The notes under the pieces: model-generated
What the model was told of the DNA's origin: nothing
Databases searched by the model: none
Seen by the model: only the letters and a program-made list of their open reading frames with translations
Translations under genes and position numbers: made by a program
Part shown: piece after piece, positions 28,643-37,585 of the stretch
How the letters are laid out: the number at the start of each line of letters is the position of its first letter
How positions within the stretch are numbered: position 1 is the stretch's first letter
Origin: Spartobacteria bacterium
GTDB taxonomy: Bacteria; Verrucomicrobiota; Verrucomicrobiia; Chthoniobacterales; Chthoniobacteraceae
Assembly: GCA_021324395.1 (NCBI GenBank)
Contig: JAJPJG010000031.1
Coordinates: forward strand, 124,001 to 188,000
Reading direction: 5' to 3'
Length of the DNA: 64,000 bases

Positions 28643-29206
28643 ATGAAAAAAGTTACTGTTCTTGCAGTTGCACTCCTCGGCCTCGCCGCGTCCGCATTTA
28701 GCCGTGATGATTTCGTTCTTCGCAAAGTGCAGCCATCGGTTGTCCGCACTCCGCAAATCAACTACACCGGCGACCAGCGCCGCTCTGGCCAGGCGCAGCA
28801 ATGGCTCGAGATCGAAGCCGAGTTTGATTCAAACGTCGACATCACGGACGAGTTGACGGCGAAATTTTACGTGCTCGTCGCCGGCCAGTGCCTCACCGGC
28901 GAAGTCACGCATGTCAATGTGTTAAAAGGACGTTCACTTTATAGCGTGATGTATGTGAGCCCGCACACGGTCTCGAAGCTGCTAAACAATAAACCAATGA
29001 CAGCCGCGTCGATCGAAAACGCCGGCGTGCAATTGCTCGTCAAAGGTCAGCTCGTGGCGCAAAAGAGCTTCAAGGAGTCGGGCGGAGGCGACTGGTGGCA
29101 GCAGCTTCAGCAAATCTCCGGCTTGCTGTTTAACAAAAACGAAACGCCGTTTGCTGCGCTTTATTGGGATCGCTACGAGGAAATCAAGCCTGCGGCGACG
29201 AAGTAA
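28643..29206 (+). CDS. Exported protein, Amuc_1102-like (pilus cluster)
   Basis: 187 residues from the ATG at 28643. The signal peptide MKKVTVLAVALLGLAASAFS is followed by a beta-rich domain (WLEIEAEFDSNVDITDELTA, KFYVLVAGQCLTGEVTHVNV) and a C-terminal Trp-rich stretch (GGGDWWQQLQQISGLLFN). I assign it mainly by position: it precedes genes matching Amuc_1101, 1100, 1099 and 1098 of Akkermansia in the same order, and size and predicted fold fit Amuc_1102. The function in pilus assembly is inferred. There is no ribosome binding site before the ATG. Confidence 0.65.
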   Translation: MKKVTVLAVALLGLAASAFSRDDFVLRKVQPSVVRTPQINYTGDQRRSGQAQQWLEIEAEFDSNVDITDELTAKFYVLVAGQCLTGEVTHVNVLKGRSLYSVMYVSPHTVSKLLNNKPMTAASIENAGVQLLVKGQLVAQKSFKESGGGDWWQQLQQISGLLFNKNETPFAALYWDRYEEIKPAATK

Positions 29207-29245
29207 CGGCACCTTTGAACACGCACCCCCGCATTCTTCGCTGAC

Positions 29246-30994
29246 GTGGCCGCTCCGAACCGCATCATCAGCCTCAATCTCGGCATGCAGACAGTCGGCA
29301 TGGCCGAGTTCCGCACGAGCTCGACCGGCGGATTGGTGCTGAACAGCTTTAAGCTGACCGAGCTTCTCGCCGATCCATCCGCCGAAGCCTCGCGCATCGC
29401 GCAGATGAAAATTGCGATCCAGGAAATGGGCGATGCGTATAAGCTCAAAGGATTGCGTGTCAACTACTCGATCCCGGCGCAATCGGTCTTCACGCGTTTC
29501 GTCAAACTTCCGGCGGTTGGCGCGGAAAAAGTCGATCAAATCATCACGTTTGAAGCGCAGCAAAACGTGCCGTTTCCAATCGACGAAGTCGTTTGGGATT
29601 ACCAGCTCGTTGGCGGACAACCCGAAAAACTTGAAGTCGTGCTCGTCGCGATTAAAGCCGATCTGCTCGATGATTTGAACAACGCGGTGGAGGACAGCGG
29701 GCTGAAAACAAACGTCGTCGATGTAGCGCCGATGGCGCTCTACAACGCATTTCGCTACAACTACAGCGACATGAGCGGCTGCTCGTTGCTGATCGACATC
29801 GGCTCGCGCACTACGAACCTCATTTTCGTCGAGCCAAACAAAGTTTTCAGCCGAAGCATTCCGATCGGTGGCAGCACGATTTCCGCGGCGATCGCGAAGG
29901 ATTTCAACGAGCCGTTCGGCGCGTCCGAGGAGCGTAAGCGGGCTCTCGGTTTCGTCTCGCTCGGCGGCGCGTATGCAGAGCCCAGCGATCCCGATGTGGC
30001 GCGCGTCTCAAAAATGATCCGCAACAGCATGACGCGCCTGCACGCGGAAATTTCGCGCTCCATTTCGTTTTACCGCTCGCAACAAGGTGGCAGCCAGCCG
30101 GCGCGCGTTTTTCTCGCAGGCGGCAGCGTGAGTCTGCCTTACATGCGCGAATTTTTCGCGGAAAAACTGCAGATGCCGATCGAGTTTTTCAACGCGCTAC
30201 GCAATGTCGCCGTCGGCAACGATGTGAATCTCGAGGAAGCCGGCAAAAGCGCGCACGTGCTCGGCGAGCTTGTCGGCTTGAGTTTGCGCTCGATGAGCGA
30301 ATGTCCGATGGAGCTGAATCTGCAGCCGGCCAGCGTGGTGAAGGCGCATAAACTCGCGCAAAAACGCCCGTATATCGTGCTCGCCGGCTTGTGCGTGTTA
30401 CTATCGCTCGCCGGTTGGTGGCTCTATTTCCAGCGCGCAACGCAGGTTGAGAGCGCAGTCATCGGCGAGCTGCAACAAAAAATCGCGCCGCTAAAACAAA
30501 AGGAAACGCAGTTTCAAAATACGCGAAAAGAAATTCAGGCTGCGCAGGCCACGGCCGCGCCATTTATCGAGGCGGTGAACGAACGCGGCTACTGGGTTGC
30601 AATTCTCGATGAACTAAACGCACGCTTGCCGGAGCGTTATGTGTGGATCACGCAATTTGAGCCGATCACGATCAGCGGCGACAAAGCGACGCCGCTGATG
30701 AGCGCCGAGACCGGCGCGACGCATTCAGCCGAAATACCGACACCGCCGCCTGTAGGGCCCGGTGGCCCGCGGGGTCAGGGCGAAGCGAGGCAGATCTTCG
30801 GGCTTCGGCTGCATGGCTTGTATTTGGAAAGTCCAACCGAGGCGGGCGTCGTCGATCAGTTCGCGAAAAATCTCGAGGATTCGCCTTTGGTCAGCAAAGT
30901 CACCGTCGTGACTCGCGCGACGCCGACACAGACGGAGTGGGCTTACGACTACGAGCTGCAAGTGGAACTGAAAACCGCGATCAAACCGCAATGA
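29246..30994 (+). CDS. pilM: PilM-PilN fusion protein of type IV pilus-like machinery (Amuc_1101-like)
   Basis: 582 residues starting at GTG 29246. Residues 1-355 are a PilM actin-like ATPase: NRIISLNLGMQTVGMAEFR at the start, LLIDIGSRTTNLIF near 180-195, and a late VFLAGGSVSLPYMREFF near 288. Ordinary PilM has about 350 residues. Here the chain continues with a membrane helix (YIVLAGLCVLLSLAGWWLYF, about 375-394), a coiled coil, and a PilN-like periplasmic domain that includes YWVAILDELNARLPERYVWI near 450. The cytoplasmic actin-like and inner-membrane PilN functions are thus fused. It overlaps the next gene by 4 bases (ATGA). This is the core of the alignment-complex part of a type IV pilus or type II secretion-like system. 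Confidence 0.85.
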   Translation: MAAPNRIISLNLGMQTVGMAEFRTSSTGGLVLNSFKLTELLADPSAEASRIAQMKIAIQEMGDAYKLKGLRVNYSIPAQSVFTRFVKLPAVGAEKVDQIITFEAQQNVPFPIDEVVWDYQLVGGQPEKLEVVLVAIKADLLDDLNNAVEDSGLKTNVVDVAPMALYNAFRYNYSDMSGCSLLIDIGSRTTNLIFVEPNKVFSRSIPIGGSTISAAIAKDFNEPFGASEERKRALGFVSLGGAYAEPSDPDVARVSKMIRNSMTRLHAEISRSISFYRSQQGGSQPARVFLAGGSVSLPYMREFFAEKLQMPIEFFNALRNVAVGNDVNLEEAGKSAHVLGELVGLSLRSMSECPMELNLQPASVVKAHKLAQKRPYIVLAGLCVLLSLAGWWLYFQRATQVESAVIGELQQKIAPLKQKETQFQNTRKEIQAAQATAAPFIEAVNERGYWVAILDELNARLPERYVWITQFEPITISGDKATPLMSAETGATHSAEIPTPPPVGPGGPRGQGEARQIFGLRLHGLYLESPTEAGVVDQFAKNLEDSPLVSKVTVVTRATPTQTEWAYDYELQVELKTAIKPQ

Positions 30995-31941
30995 ACTGGA
31001 TCCGCGAAAACAAATTTTTAACAGCGTTTTTTGCCATCCTGATTATTGGCATCGGCGTGCTCGGTTTCCTCGCCTATTCCGCGTGGGGAAGTTTCGGCGA
31101 AGTCTCGGAAAACTATAACAAACAGGCTGCGGAATTGAAGCGGCTGCAAAACCTGACGCCGTATCCGAACGAGGCGAACCTGCGCAAAATGCAGGACCAA
31201 CGCGACGCCTACATCGCGGCAACAACGGACCTGCAAAAAAAACTTGCGGCGATCGAATTTCCGCTGCAGCCGATTTCGCCAACCGATTTTCAAGACAGAC
31301 TGCGCGCATCGGTTTCGCAGATGATCGACAAGGCGAAAAACGCTGGAGTCAAGCCGCCGGAGAAATCATTTTACCTCGGCTTTGATAATTACCAGACGTC
31401 GTTGCCGCGACCGGAAGCAGCCGCTCCGCTCTACCGGCAACTGCAGGCAATCGAATTTGCGCTCAATCAGCTGATTGAGGATAGAGTGGATGCGATCGTC
31501 AGCCTCACGCGCTCGACTTTGCCGGAGGAAGCGGCGACAGCGGCCCCGCAGCAGGGCGGCCCGCGTCCTCAGCAACGAACCGGAGGCGGAAATGCGCCGG
31601 CGAAAAAGCTCGTTGATAAGAATTCGTTTGAAGTCGGTTTTGTTGCCGACCAATCGCGTTTCCGAAAATGGCTCAACGATATTTCCAGCGCGAAACAGCA
31701 GTTTTACGTCGTCCGTTTGCTGACGGTGAAAAACGAAAGCCAGAAAGGTCCATCGCGCGCGGATTCGACGACCGCTGCGGCTGATCCGAACACCCCGGCT
31801 GCACAAGTTCCCGCCGCAGCCGGTGCCGCATCGCCTGCGCCAAACACGCTTAAATTTGTCGAAGGCACAGAAAAAATAGACGTTGTCGCGCGTGTAGACA
31901 TCGTTAGTTTCAATCCGCCAGCCGCACCGGCAGGAAAATAG
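30991..31941 (+). CDS. Amuc_1100-like pilus-associated membrane protein
   Basis: 316 residues from the ATG at 30991, which overlaps the upstream stop. Akkermansia Amuc_1100 has about 317 residues. One N-terminal membrane helix (FLTAFFAILIIGIGVLGFLA, residues 7-26) follows a short cytoplasmic WIRENK. A coiled coil (about 38-90) comes next, then two alpha/beta lobes around 140 (IEFALNQLIEDRVDAIVSLT) and 215-240 (SRFRKWLNDISSAKQQFYVV). A Pro/Gln/Arg linker separates the lobes. This is the PilO-like position in the pathway, after the PilM-PilN fusion. Homology is inferred from size, layout and order and was not tested by alignment. Confidence 0.72.
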   Translation: MNWIRENKFLTAFFAILIIGIGVLGFLAYSAWGSFGEVSENYNKQAAELKRLQNLTPYPNEANLRKMQDQRDAYIAATTDLQKKLAAIEFPLQPISPTDFQDRLRASVSQMIDKAKNAGVKPPEKSFYLGFDNYQTSLPRPEAAAPLYRQLQAIEFALNQLIEDRVDAIVSLTRSTLPEEAATAAPQQGGPRPQQRTGGGNAPAKKLVDKNSFEVGFVADQSRFRKWLNDISSAKQQFYVVRLLTVKNESQKGPSRADSTTAAADPNTPAAQVPAAAGAASPAPNTLKFVEGTEKIDVVARVDIVSFNPPAAPAGK

Positions 31942-31943
31942 CC

Positions 31944-32924
31944 ATGGACTGGATCAAGAAAAATTACGATCAAGCCATTCTGTCACTCGTTGCTCTGGTG
32001 CTGCTCGCCATGTCGGGCTTGCTGTTTTGGGATGCACTGAATTTTAGCGATACGTTTGCAAGCATTCGCGGCGAAGTGCCGCACAACGACAAAATCCCGC
32101 CGCTCGAGACGACGCCAATCGATAATGCGCAAGCTGCGCTCACGAAACCGCCGACGTGGACAGGGCATCCCGGTTCGCTTTTCGTTTCCGACAAATACAT
32201 CGTGAAGGACGGCCAGTTGGTCGATCCGCGCTCGAGCAATGTGCAGTTGCATGCGCCGGTGCCGAACACGTGGTTTTTCGATCACAACCTCGACATTCTG
32301 GACACCGACGTGCTGAACGAGGATCCCGACGGCGATGGCTTCACCAACCTCGACGAATGGAAAAATATCAAGGGCGACGGCTCCGATGCAACCGATCCGC
32401 AGGACAAAAATTCGCATCCGGCATTTGTCACAAAGCTGCGTCTGGTGAAGGCGATTCAAACACGCTTCCGGCTTTTGTTTGCGGCTTACGACGGCGATCC
32501 CGCAAAGCCGGATACGCTCACATTTCAAATCAACACGCTTGATGTGCACCAGCCGACGCAGTTCCGGAAATTAGGCGAGCAGATCGAGAACACGAAATTC
32601 AAAGTCACCAAGTTTGACCACAAAGTCATCACCGACCAGAGCACCGGCGCGGAAAAAGACGTGTCGGAATTGACCGTGCAAAACACGGAGACGGGCGATG
32701 AAGTGACGCTCGTCTTGAATACCATCGTGAACTCACCGGATTCTTATGCGTTGTTTAAATTCCTGCTGGACGGTTCGCAGTTCCCGGTAAAGAAGGACAA
32801 GACTTTTACGCTCAAGCCCGAGCCGGCTGTCACCTACAAATTAGTTGACATCAAGGACGCCGAGGCGCTAATCGAATCGCCGAAAGGCGAAAAAATCAAA
32901 GTGCCAAAGCTGGAGGCGCCTTGA
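31944..32924 (+). CDS. Amuc_1099-like pilus-cluster protein with Ca-binding repeat
   Basis: 326 residues with one N-terminal membrane helix (AILSLVALVLLAMSGLLFW, about 11-29). It starts 2 bases after the previous stop. A loop at about residues 112-136, with the acidic core DTDVLNEDPDGDGFTNLDEW, is a thrombospondin type 3 / EF-hand-like calcium-binding repeat. The C-terminal half is beta-rich (EKDVSELTVQNTETGDEVTL, TFTLKPEPAVTYKLVDIKDA) and could be a PilP-like domain that contacts the secretin. Position and size match Amuc_1099. There is no signal peptide cleavage site, so it is probably an inner-membrane protein with a periplasmic part. Confidence 0.68.
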   Translation: MDWIKKNYDQAILSLVALVLLAMSGLLFWDALNFSDTFASIRGEVPHNDKIPPLETTPIDNAQAALTKPPTWTGHPGSLFVSDKYIVKDGQLVDPRSSNVQLHAPVPNTWFFDHNLDILDTDVLNEDPDGDGFTNLDEWKNIKGDGSDATDPQDKNSHPAFVTKLRLVKAIQTRFRLLFAAYDGDPAKPDTLTFQINTLDVHQPTQFRKLGEQIENTKFKVTKFDHKVITDQSTGAEKDVSELTVQNTETGDEVTLVLNTIVNSPDSYALFKFLLDGSQFPVKKDKTFTLKPEPAVTYKLVDIKDAEALIESPKGEKIKVPKLEAP

Positions 32925-32966
32925 TGAAACGGCTGCGGATTGCCTGCCGACTCACTCTTTAACACC

Positions 32967-35678
32967 ATGACAACAAAGTTCCCTCTAGTCTCATGCCTGT
33001 GCGCCGTCGTCACAGTCACGCCGGTTTTTGCCGGCACTACAACAACCTCCACGGTTCAGACCACCACTACGACTACAAACGTCGAAGGCGTGGCTGAACG
33101 CGAACTCGCCCGCCGGCAGGACATGTTGAATCACGCGATGGATCTGCTGAAAACCGGCGATATCGCGATGAAGGAGCACGATTTCGAGACAGCGTTTGCT
33201 TCGTATAAAGCTGTCTGCGACATGCTCACGGAATCCGACGCAACGCATCACCTGCGCAAACGCGCGCTCGATGGACTCTGCGAAGCCGCTTGCGATCTCG
33301 CGGAGCAACGCATCGGAGAAGGACGTTTTACCGACGCCGAGACTACTGCAAAAGCGGTGCTCGATGAAAAATACGATCCGAGCTGCCATCGCGCGATCGT
33401 CATTCTCGCACACCTCGAAGACCCGGATTATTACAACAAAACGATCACACCGAAATTCCGCGGCAACGTCGAGGAGGTGAAGCGCATGTTTAAGGAAGCG
33501 GAAGGGTTCTATGATACCGGTCGGTTCGATCTCGCCTATAAGCGCTACGAGCAAATCCTGAACCTCGATCCTTACAACATTGCCGCGCGCAAAGGTGAGG
33601 AAAAAGTGAACCTGGCGCGCGATCATTACGCCGAGGCAGGTTACAACCAGACGCGCTCCTACATGACGTGGCAGCTCGACAAAGCGTGGGATCGTCCCGT
33701 GCGCAAATACGGTTTGACCGGTCCGCAGGTGATCGAGAGCCAGAAGACGGATATTCGCGGCACGGAATATATTACGAACAAGCTAAACCGCATCGTCATT
33801 CCCAAAATCGAATTTCGCGAGGCGACGGTGCGTGAAGCCATCGATTTCCTGAAACAAAAAAGCCGCGAACTCGACACAGAGACAGATCCGACAAAACGTG
33901 GTGTTAACATTGTGTTGAAACTGGAATCATCCTCCGCTGCAGCACCCGCAGCCCCTACCGGTGTGCCCGGCGCTGAAGCCGCGCCGGCGATTCCCGGTTT
34001 GGAACCGGCGCCCGCTGTGCCTGCAGCCGCGGCTCCGGCAACGGCTGGCGGTCCATCGGTCAACCCGGCGGATGTGCACATCACACTTTCGCTTACGAAC
34101 ATTCCTCTCTCGGAAGCGCTGCGCTACATCACGAATCTGGCGAGTCTCAAAATCAAAATCGATCCGTATGCGGTCGCCGTGGTGCCGATCACGGAAAACA
34201 CCGAGGCACTGATTACAAAAGAATACAAAGTCCCGCCGGGCTTCATCAGTAACGCGCCCGGAGGGGGCGCAGGCGGCTCGCTCAACCAAGGTGCGGTTCG
34301 CAGCGGACGTGGTGGCGGTGGCGGCGGAGCAAATGACACAACGCGCGGCGGGCAAAGCATCGCTGCGAAAGCAAGCGCGCGTGAGTTTCTCGAGTCACAA
34401 GGTGTGCAGTTCCCACCCGGCGCCAGCGCGAATTATCTGGCGAGCAGCAGTCGACTCGTCGTGCGCAACACGCAGGAAAATCTCGACCTTGTCGATACGC
34501 TCGTTGACGCAAGCATTGTCGCCGCTCCGTCGCAGGTGGAGATCGAGTCGAAATTCGTCGAAATCACGCAGCAAAATCTCAAAGAGCTTGGCTTCGATAT
34601 TCTGCTCGGCCAGTCGAATGTTCCCGGATCGAAAGTGTTCTTCACCGGTGGCACACCCGGCCTCGGCCAGACCCCGGCGCAAGCAGATTTCCCGCTCTCG
34701 TTGCCGTCGAGCTCGAGTTCGCTTGTTGAACAGCCGGTTACGAGCGGATTGCGCAGTGGCAATCTGGCCATCAGCGCCAATGCGATTGACGCGCTGCTTT
34801 TCCCGACGAGCGGTGCGAGCAAACTGGCTCCCGGTATTCTCGGTCTAGGCAGCACGCTGACTGACCCGACATTTCAGCTCGTGATACGTGCCTTAAACCA
34901 GAAAAAAGGCGTCGATCTGCTCTCCGCTCCTCGCGTGACGACGAAGAGTGGCCAACGCGCCGTCATTGAAATCATTCGCGAATTTCGTTATCCGACCGAA
35001 TTCGATCCGCCACAAATTCCGCAGAACATCGGCCAGCAAAACTCCGTCAGCCTCACGCCTGGTGTTTCGCAGACGCCGCAGGTATTCCCGGTTACGCCGA
35101 CCACACCGACGGCGTTTGAAACCCGTAACACGGGCGTGACGCTCGAAGTCGAGCCGACCGTCGGGCCCGATGGTTATACAATTGACCTCAATCTCGTGCC
35201 GCAGGTTGTCGAATTCGAAGGCTTCATCAACTACGGAAGCCCGATCCGAACGCTCAATCCAAATGCATTCGCCACGACTGCGGCCGCCATCACCGGCAAC
35301 AACACTCAATCGTCCGTGGTTCTTACGGACAACGTCATTAACCAGCCGATCTTCAGCACACGCAAAGTCACAACGAGCGTGAGCATCTGGGACGGCCAGA
35401 CGGTCGTGCTCGGCGGACTGATGCGTGAAGACGTCCAGAAAGTGGAGGACAAGGTGCCAATCCTCGGCGACATCCCGCTGCTCGGCCGCGCGTTTCGCAC
35501 GAATGTAGACCAGCACCTAAAACGCAACCTGATTATCTTCGTCACCGCACGGCTGATCAATCCCGCTGGCGAACCGGTGCAGCAGGACGAGGAAAAAGAA
35601 GAAGTGGTCGAGCCAATCGGTTTGCCGCAGCCGCCGCCGGCAGCGCCGCAACCGGAGATGCCGCTCTTCCAAAAATAA
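32967..35678 (+). CDS. Secretin of a type IV pilus / type II secretion-like system (Amuc_1098-like)
   Basis: 903 residues from the ATG at 32967 (MTTKFPLVSCLCAVVTVTPVFAG, signal peptide). Residues about 40-240 form TPR-like helical repeats (TGDIAMKEHDFETAFASYKA, FDLAYKRYEQILNLDPYNIA). An N1/STN-like domain follows (IEFREATVREAIDFLKQKSR), interrupted by an Ala/Pro-rich linker near 320-370 and a Gly-rich loop near 430-465. The secretin domain runs from about 520: VEIESKFVEITQQNLKELGF, LLSAPRVTTKSGQRAVIEII, and the hallmark VPILGDIPLLGRAFRT near 830. It forms the outer-membrane channel. The TPR N-terminus replaces the usual AMIN or N0 domains. Confidence 0.88.
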   Translation: MTTKFPLVSCLCAVVTVTPVFAGTTTTSTVQTTTTTTNVEGVAERELARRQDMLNHAMDLLKTGDIAMKEHDFETAFASYKAVCDMLTESDATHHLRKRALDGLCEAACDLAEQRIGEGRFTDAETTAKAVLDEKYDPSCHRAIVILAHLEDPDYYNKTITPKFRGNVEEVKRMFKEAEGFYDTGRFDLAYKRYEQILNLDPYNIAARKGEEKVNLARDHYAEAGYNQTRSYMTWQLDKAWDRPVRKYGLTGPQVIESQKTDIRGTEYITNKLNRIVIPKIEFREATVREAIDFLKQKSRELDTETDPTKRGVNIVLKLESSSAAAPAAPTGVPGAEAAPAIPGLEPAPAVPAAAAPATAGGPSVNPADVHITLSLTNIPLSEALRYITNLASLKIKIDPYAVAVVPITENTEALITKEYKVPPGFISNAPGGGAGGSLNQGAVRSGRGGGGGGANDTTRGGQSIAAKASAREFLESQGVQFPPGASANYLASSSRLVVRNTQENLDLVDTLVDASIVAAPSQVEIESKFVEITQQNLKELGFDILLGQSNVPGSKVFFTGGTPGLGQTPAQADFPLSLPSSSSSLVEQPVTSGLRSGNLAISANAIDALLFPTSGASKLAPGILGLGSTLTDPTFQLVIRALNQKKGVDLLSAPRVTTKSGQRAVIEIIREFRYPTEFDPPQIPQNIGQQNSVSLTPGVSQTPQVFPVTPTTPTAFETRNTGVTLEVEPTVGPDGYTIDLNLVPQVVEFEGFINYGSPIRTLNPNAFATTAAAITGNNTQSSVVLTDNVINQPIFSTRKVTTSVSIWDGQTVVLGGLMREDVQKVEDKVPILGDIPLLGRAFRTNVDQHLKRNLIIFVTARLINPAGEPVQQDEEKEEVVEPIGLPQPPPAAPQPEMPLFQK

Positions 35679-35684
35679 TCGCGT

Positions 35685-36287
35685 GTGCCGGTCCTGGGCA
35701 TCACGGGCGGAATTGCGACAGGCAAGAGTGCTTGCACGCAAATGCTGTGTCGTATGCTTTCGGCTGAAGTATTCGATGCCGATGAGACAGCGCGCCGGCT
35801 GGTAGAAAAAGATTCGCAAGTTCAGCAGCGCATTCGCGAGCAGTTTGGCGACGAAGTGTTCGCACAAACCGGCGATATCGACCGCGCAAAATTGCGCGCG
35901 ATCGTTTTTGCGAATGAAACACGACGTCGTGAACTCGAGGCAATTTTGCATCCGGTGATCCGCGAGACGTGGCTGCCGCAGGCGGAGAAATTTAGACGTG
36001 AAAAAAAATGGCTTTTGGTGGACATTCCACTGCTCTTTGAAACGGACGCCGGCCAATATTTCGACACGCTCGTTGTGATAGCATGTTCTCACGACACACA
36101 ACTTCGCCGCTTATGCACATTGCGAAATCTCGACGAGCAGATGGCAGGAAAAATCATTGCCGCGCAGATGCCGTTGCACGTAAAGATTTCGCGCGCCGAT
36201 CATGTCATTTGGAATGACGGCGCGATGACTGCACTGGAACGACAGACAACATTATTTAGTGAATACCTCACAAAGCGTTATGGATGA
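35685..36287 (+). CDS. coaE: Dephospho-CoA kinase
   Basis: 200 residues from GTG 35685. It phosphorylates the 3'-hydroxyl of dephospho-CoA, the last step of CoA synthesis. The P-loop is GITGGIATGKS near residues 4-14. FDADETARRLVEKDS near 30-44 holds the acceptor site. LRAIVFANETRRRELEAILH and VDIPLLFE near 108-115 are family signatures. It starts only 6 bases after the secretin stop and its end overlaps the rho start by 8 bases, so translation is probably coupled along secretin-coaE-rho. Confidence 0.93.
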   Translation: MPVLGITGGIATGKSACTQMLCRMLSAEVFDADETARRLVEKDSQVQQRIREQFGDEVFAQTGDIDRAKLRAIVFANETRRRELEAILHPVIRETWLPQAEKFRREKKWLLVDIPLLFETDAGQYFDTLVVIACSHDTQLRRLCTLRNLDEQMAGKIIAAQMPLHVKISRADHVIWNDGAMTALERQTTLFSEYLTKRYG

Positions 36288-37584
36288 GTCACCGGCAACG
36301 GTGAGAACGGCCGAAGCCCCGTCGCAACTGAACATTGGTGCATTGCACGCCGAACCACTCGCGCGGCTGCTTGAGCGCGCGCACGAGCAGAACCTTTTCA
36401 TCAATCCCGAGCGCACACGGCACCAGCTCATTTTCGACTTGCTGCGTGCTTACGGCGAACGCGGCACCATTTTGATTGCCGATGGCGTGGTCGAGATGGT
36501 GTCGGAAACGCAGGCGTTTTTGCGCTGGCCCAGCCAGAACTTTCGTCCCGGCCCGGAGGATCCGATCCTCACGACCGGTTTGATAAAGCGTCACGGTCTG
36601 CAAAATGGAAATCTCGTCAACGTGCGCCTGCATCCGCCACGCGATCGCGAGCGTTACATGATCGTTACCGAAGTGCTGGAGATCGAAGGCGTGCTCGCTG
36701 ACGAATGGAAAGTGCCCAAAAATTTTGACAGCCTTACGGCGCTCTCACCTGACCAGCGGATCATCCTGGAAAATCACGTGACAAACTCGCTCAGCGCGCG
36801 TGCAGTCGATTTGATTACGCCCGTTGGCCGCGGGCAACGGGCGCTCATCGTCGCGCCGCCACGCACCGGGAAAACGGTTTTGCTAAAAGAAATCGCACAG
36901 GCGATTCGCGCGAATTCACCGGAAACGCATTTGATTTTGCTACTCGTCGATGAACGTCCCGAAGAGGTAACGGATCTTAAACGCAGCGTTGATGCGGATA
37001 TTTTCTCCTCCACGTTTGATGAATCGCCGATGCGTCACGTGCAGGTGGCGGAGCTTGTCAGCGAGCGTGCGCGGCGTTTGGTCGAGATGAAAAAGCACGT
37101 CGTCATCATGCTCGACTCGATCACGCGACTCGCGCGCGGTTACAACGCATTGCAGCCCGGCAAAGGCCGCACGATGTCCGGCGGCGTCGAATCGCAAGCA
37201 CTGCTCAAGCCGAAGAAATTTTTTGGCTCGGCGCGTAACACCGAGGAAGGCGGCAGCCTGACGATCATTGCGACCGCGTTGATCGAAACCGAGAGCCGTA
37301 TGGACGAAGTGATTTTCGAGGAATTCAAAGGCACGGGTAATATGGAGCTCCACCTTGATCGCGAGCTCGTGGAGCGCCGCATTTTTCCGGCGATTCACAT
37401 TTTAAAATCGGGCACGCGCCGAGAGGAATTGCTGTATCATCCGGACGAATACGAGCGCATTAAGATTATGCGTCGCCAGCTTGCAGAGTTGCCCGCGGTC
37501 GAGGCAATGGAGTTGCTGGTGGAGAATTTGAAAGCGACGTCGAGCAATGCCGAGTTGTTGCTCGCAGGTTTGCGCGGCGCGTAA
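36280..37584 (+). CDS. rho: Transcription termination factor Rho
   Basis: 434 residues from the ATG at 36280, 8 bases inside coaE. A GTG at 36259 is possible but less likely. The RNA-binding N-terminal domain is visible around 60-130 ([20 protein letters not shown]). The hexameric RecA-like ATPase follows: Walker [18 protein letters not shown] near 195, [17 protein letters not shown] near 225-241, Walker [16 protein letters not shown] near 275, the Q-loop [20 protein letters not shown] near 305, and [11 protein letters not shown] near 355. Rho removes nascent RNA from RNA polymerase. Few strong rho-independent terminators occur in the window, consistent with rho use, though that is only an impression. 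Confidence 0.96.
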   Translation: MDESPATVRTAEAPSQLNIGALHAEPLARLLERAHEQNLFINPERTRHQLIFDLLRAYGERGTILIADGVVEMVSETQAFLRWPSQNFRPGPEDPILTTGLIKRHGLQNGNLVNVRLHPPRDRERYMIVTEVLEIEGVLADEWKVPKNFDSLTALSPDQRIILENHVTNSLSARAVDLITPVGRGQRALIVAPPRTGKTVLLKEIAQAIRANSPETHLILLLVDERPEEVTDLKRSVDADIFSSTFDESPMRHVQVAELVSERARRLVEMKKHVVIMLDSITRLARGYNALQPGKGRTMSGGVESQALLKPKKFFGSARNTEEGGSLTIIATALIETESRMDEVIFEEFKGTGNMELHLDRELVERRIFPAIHILKSGTRREELLYHPDEYERIKIMRRQLAELPAVEAMELLVENLKATSSNAELLLAGLRGA

Positions 37585-37585
37585 C

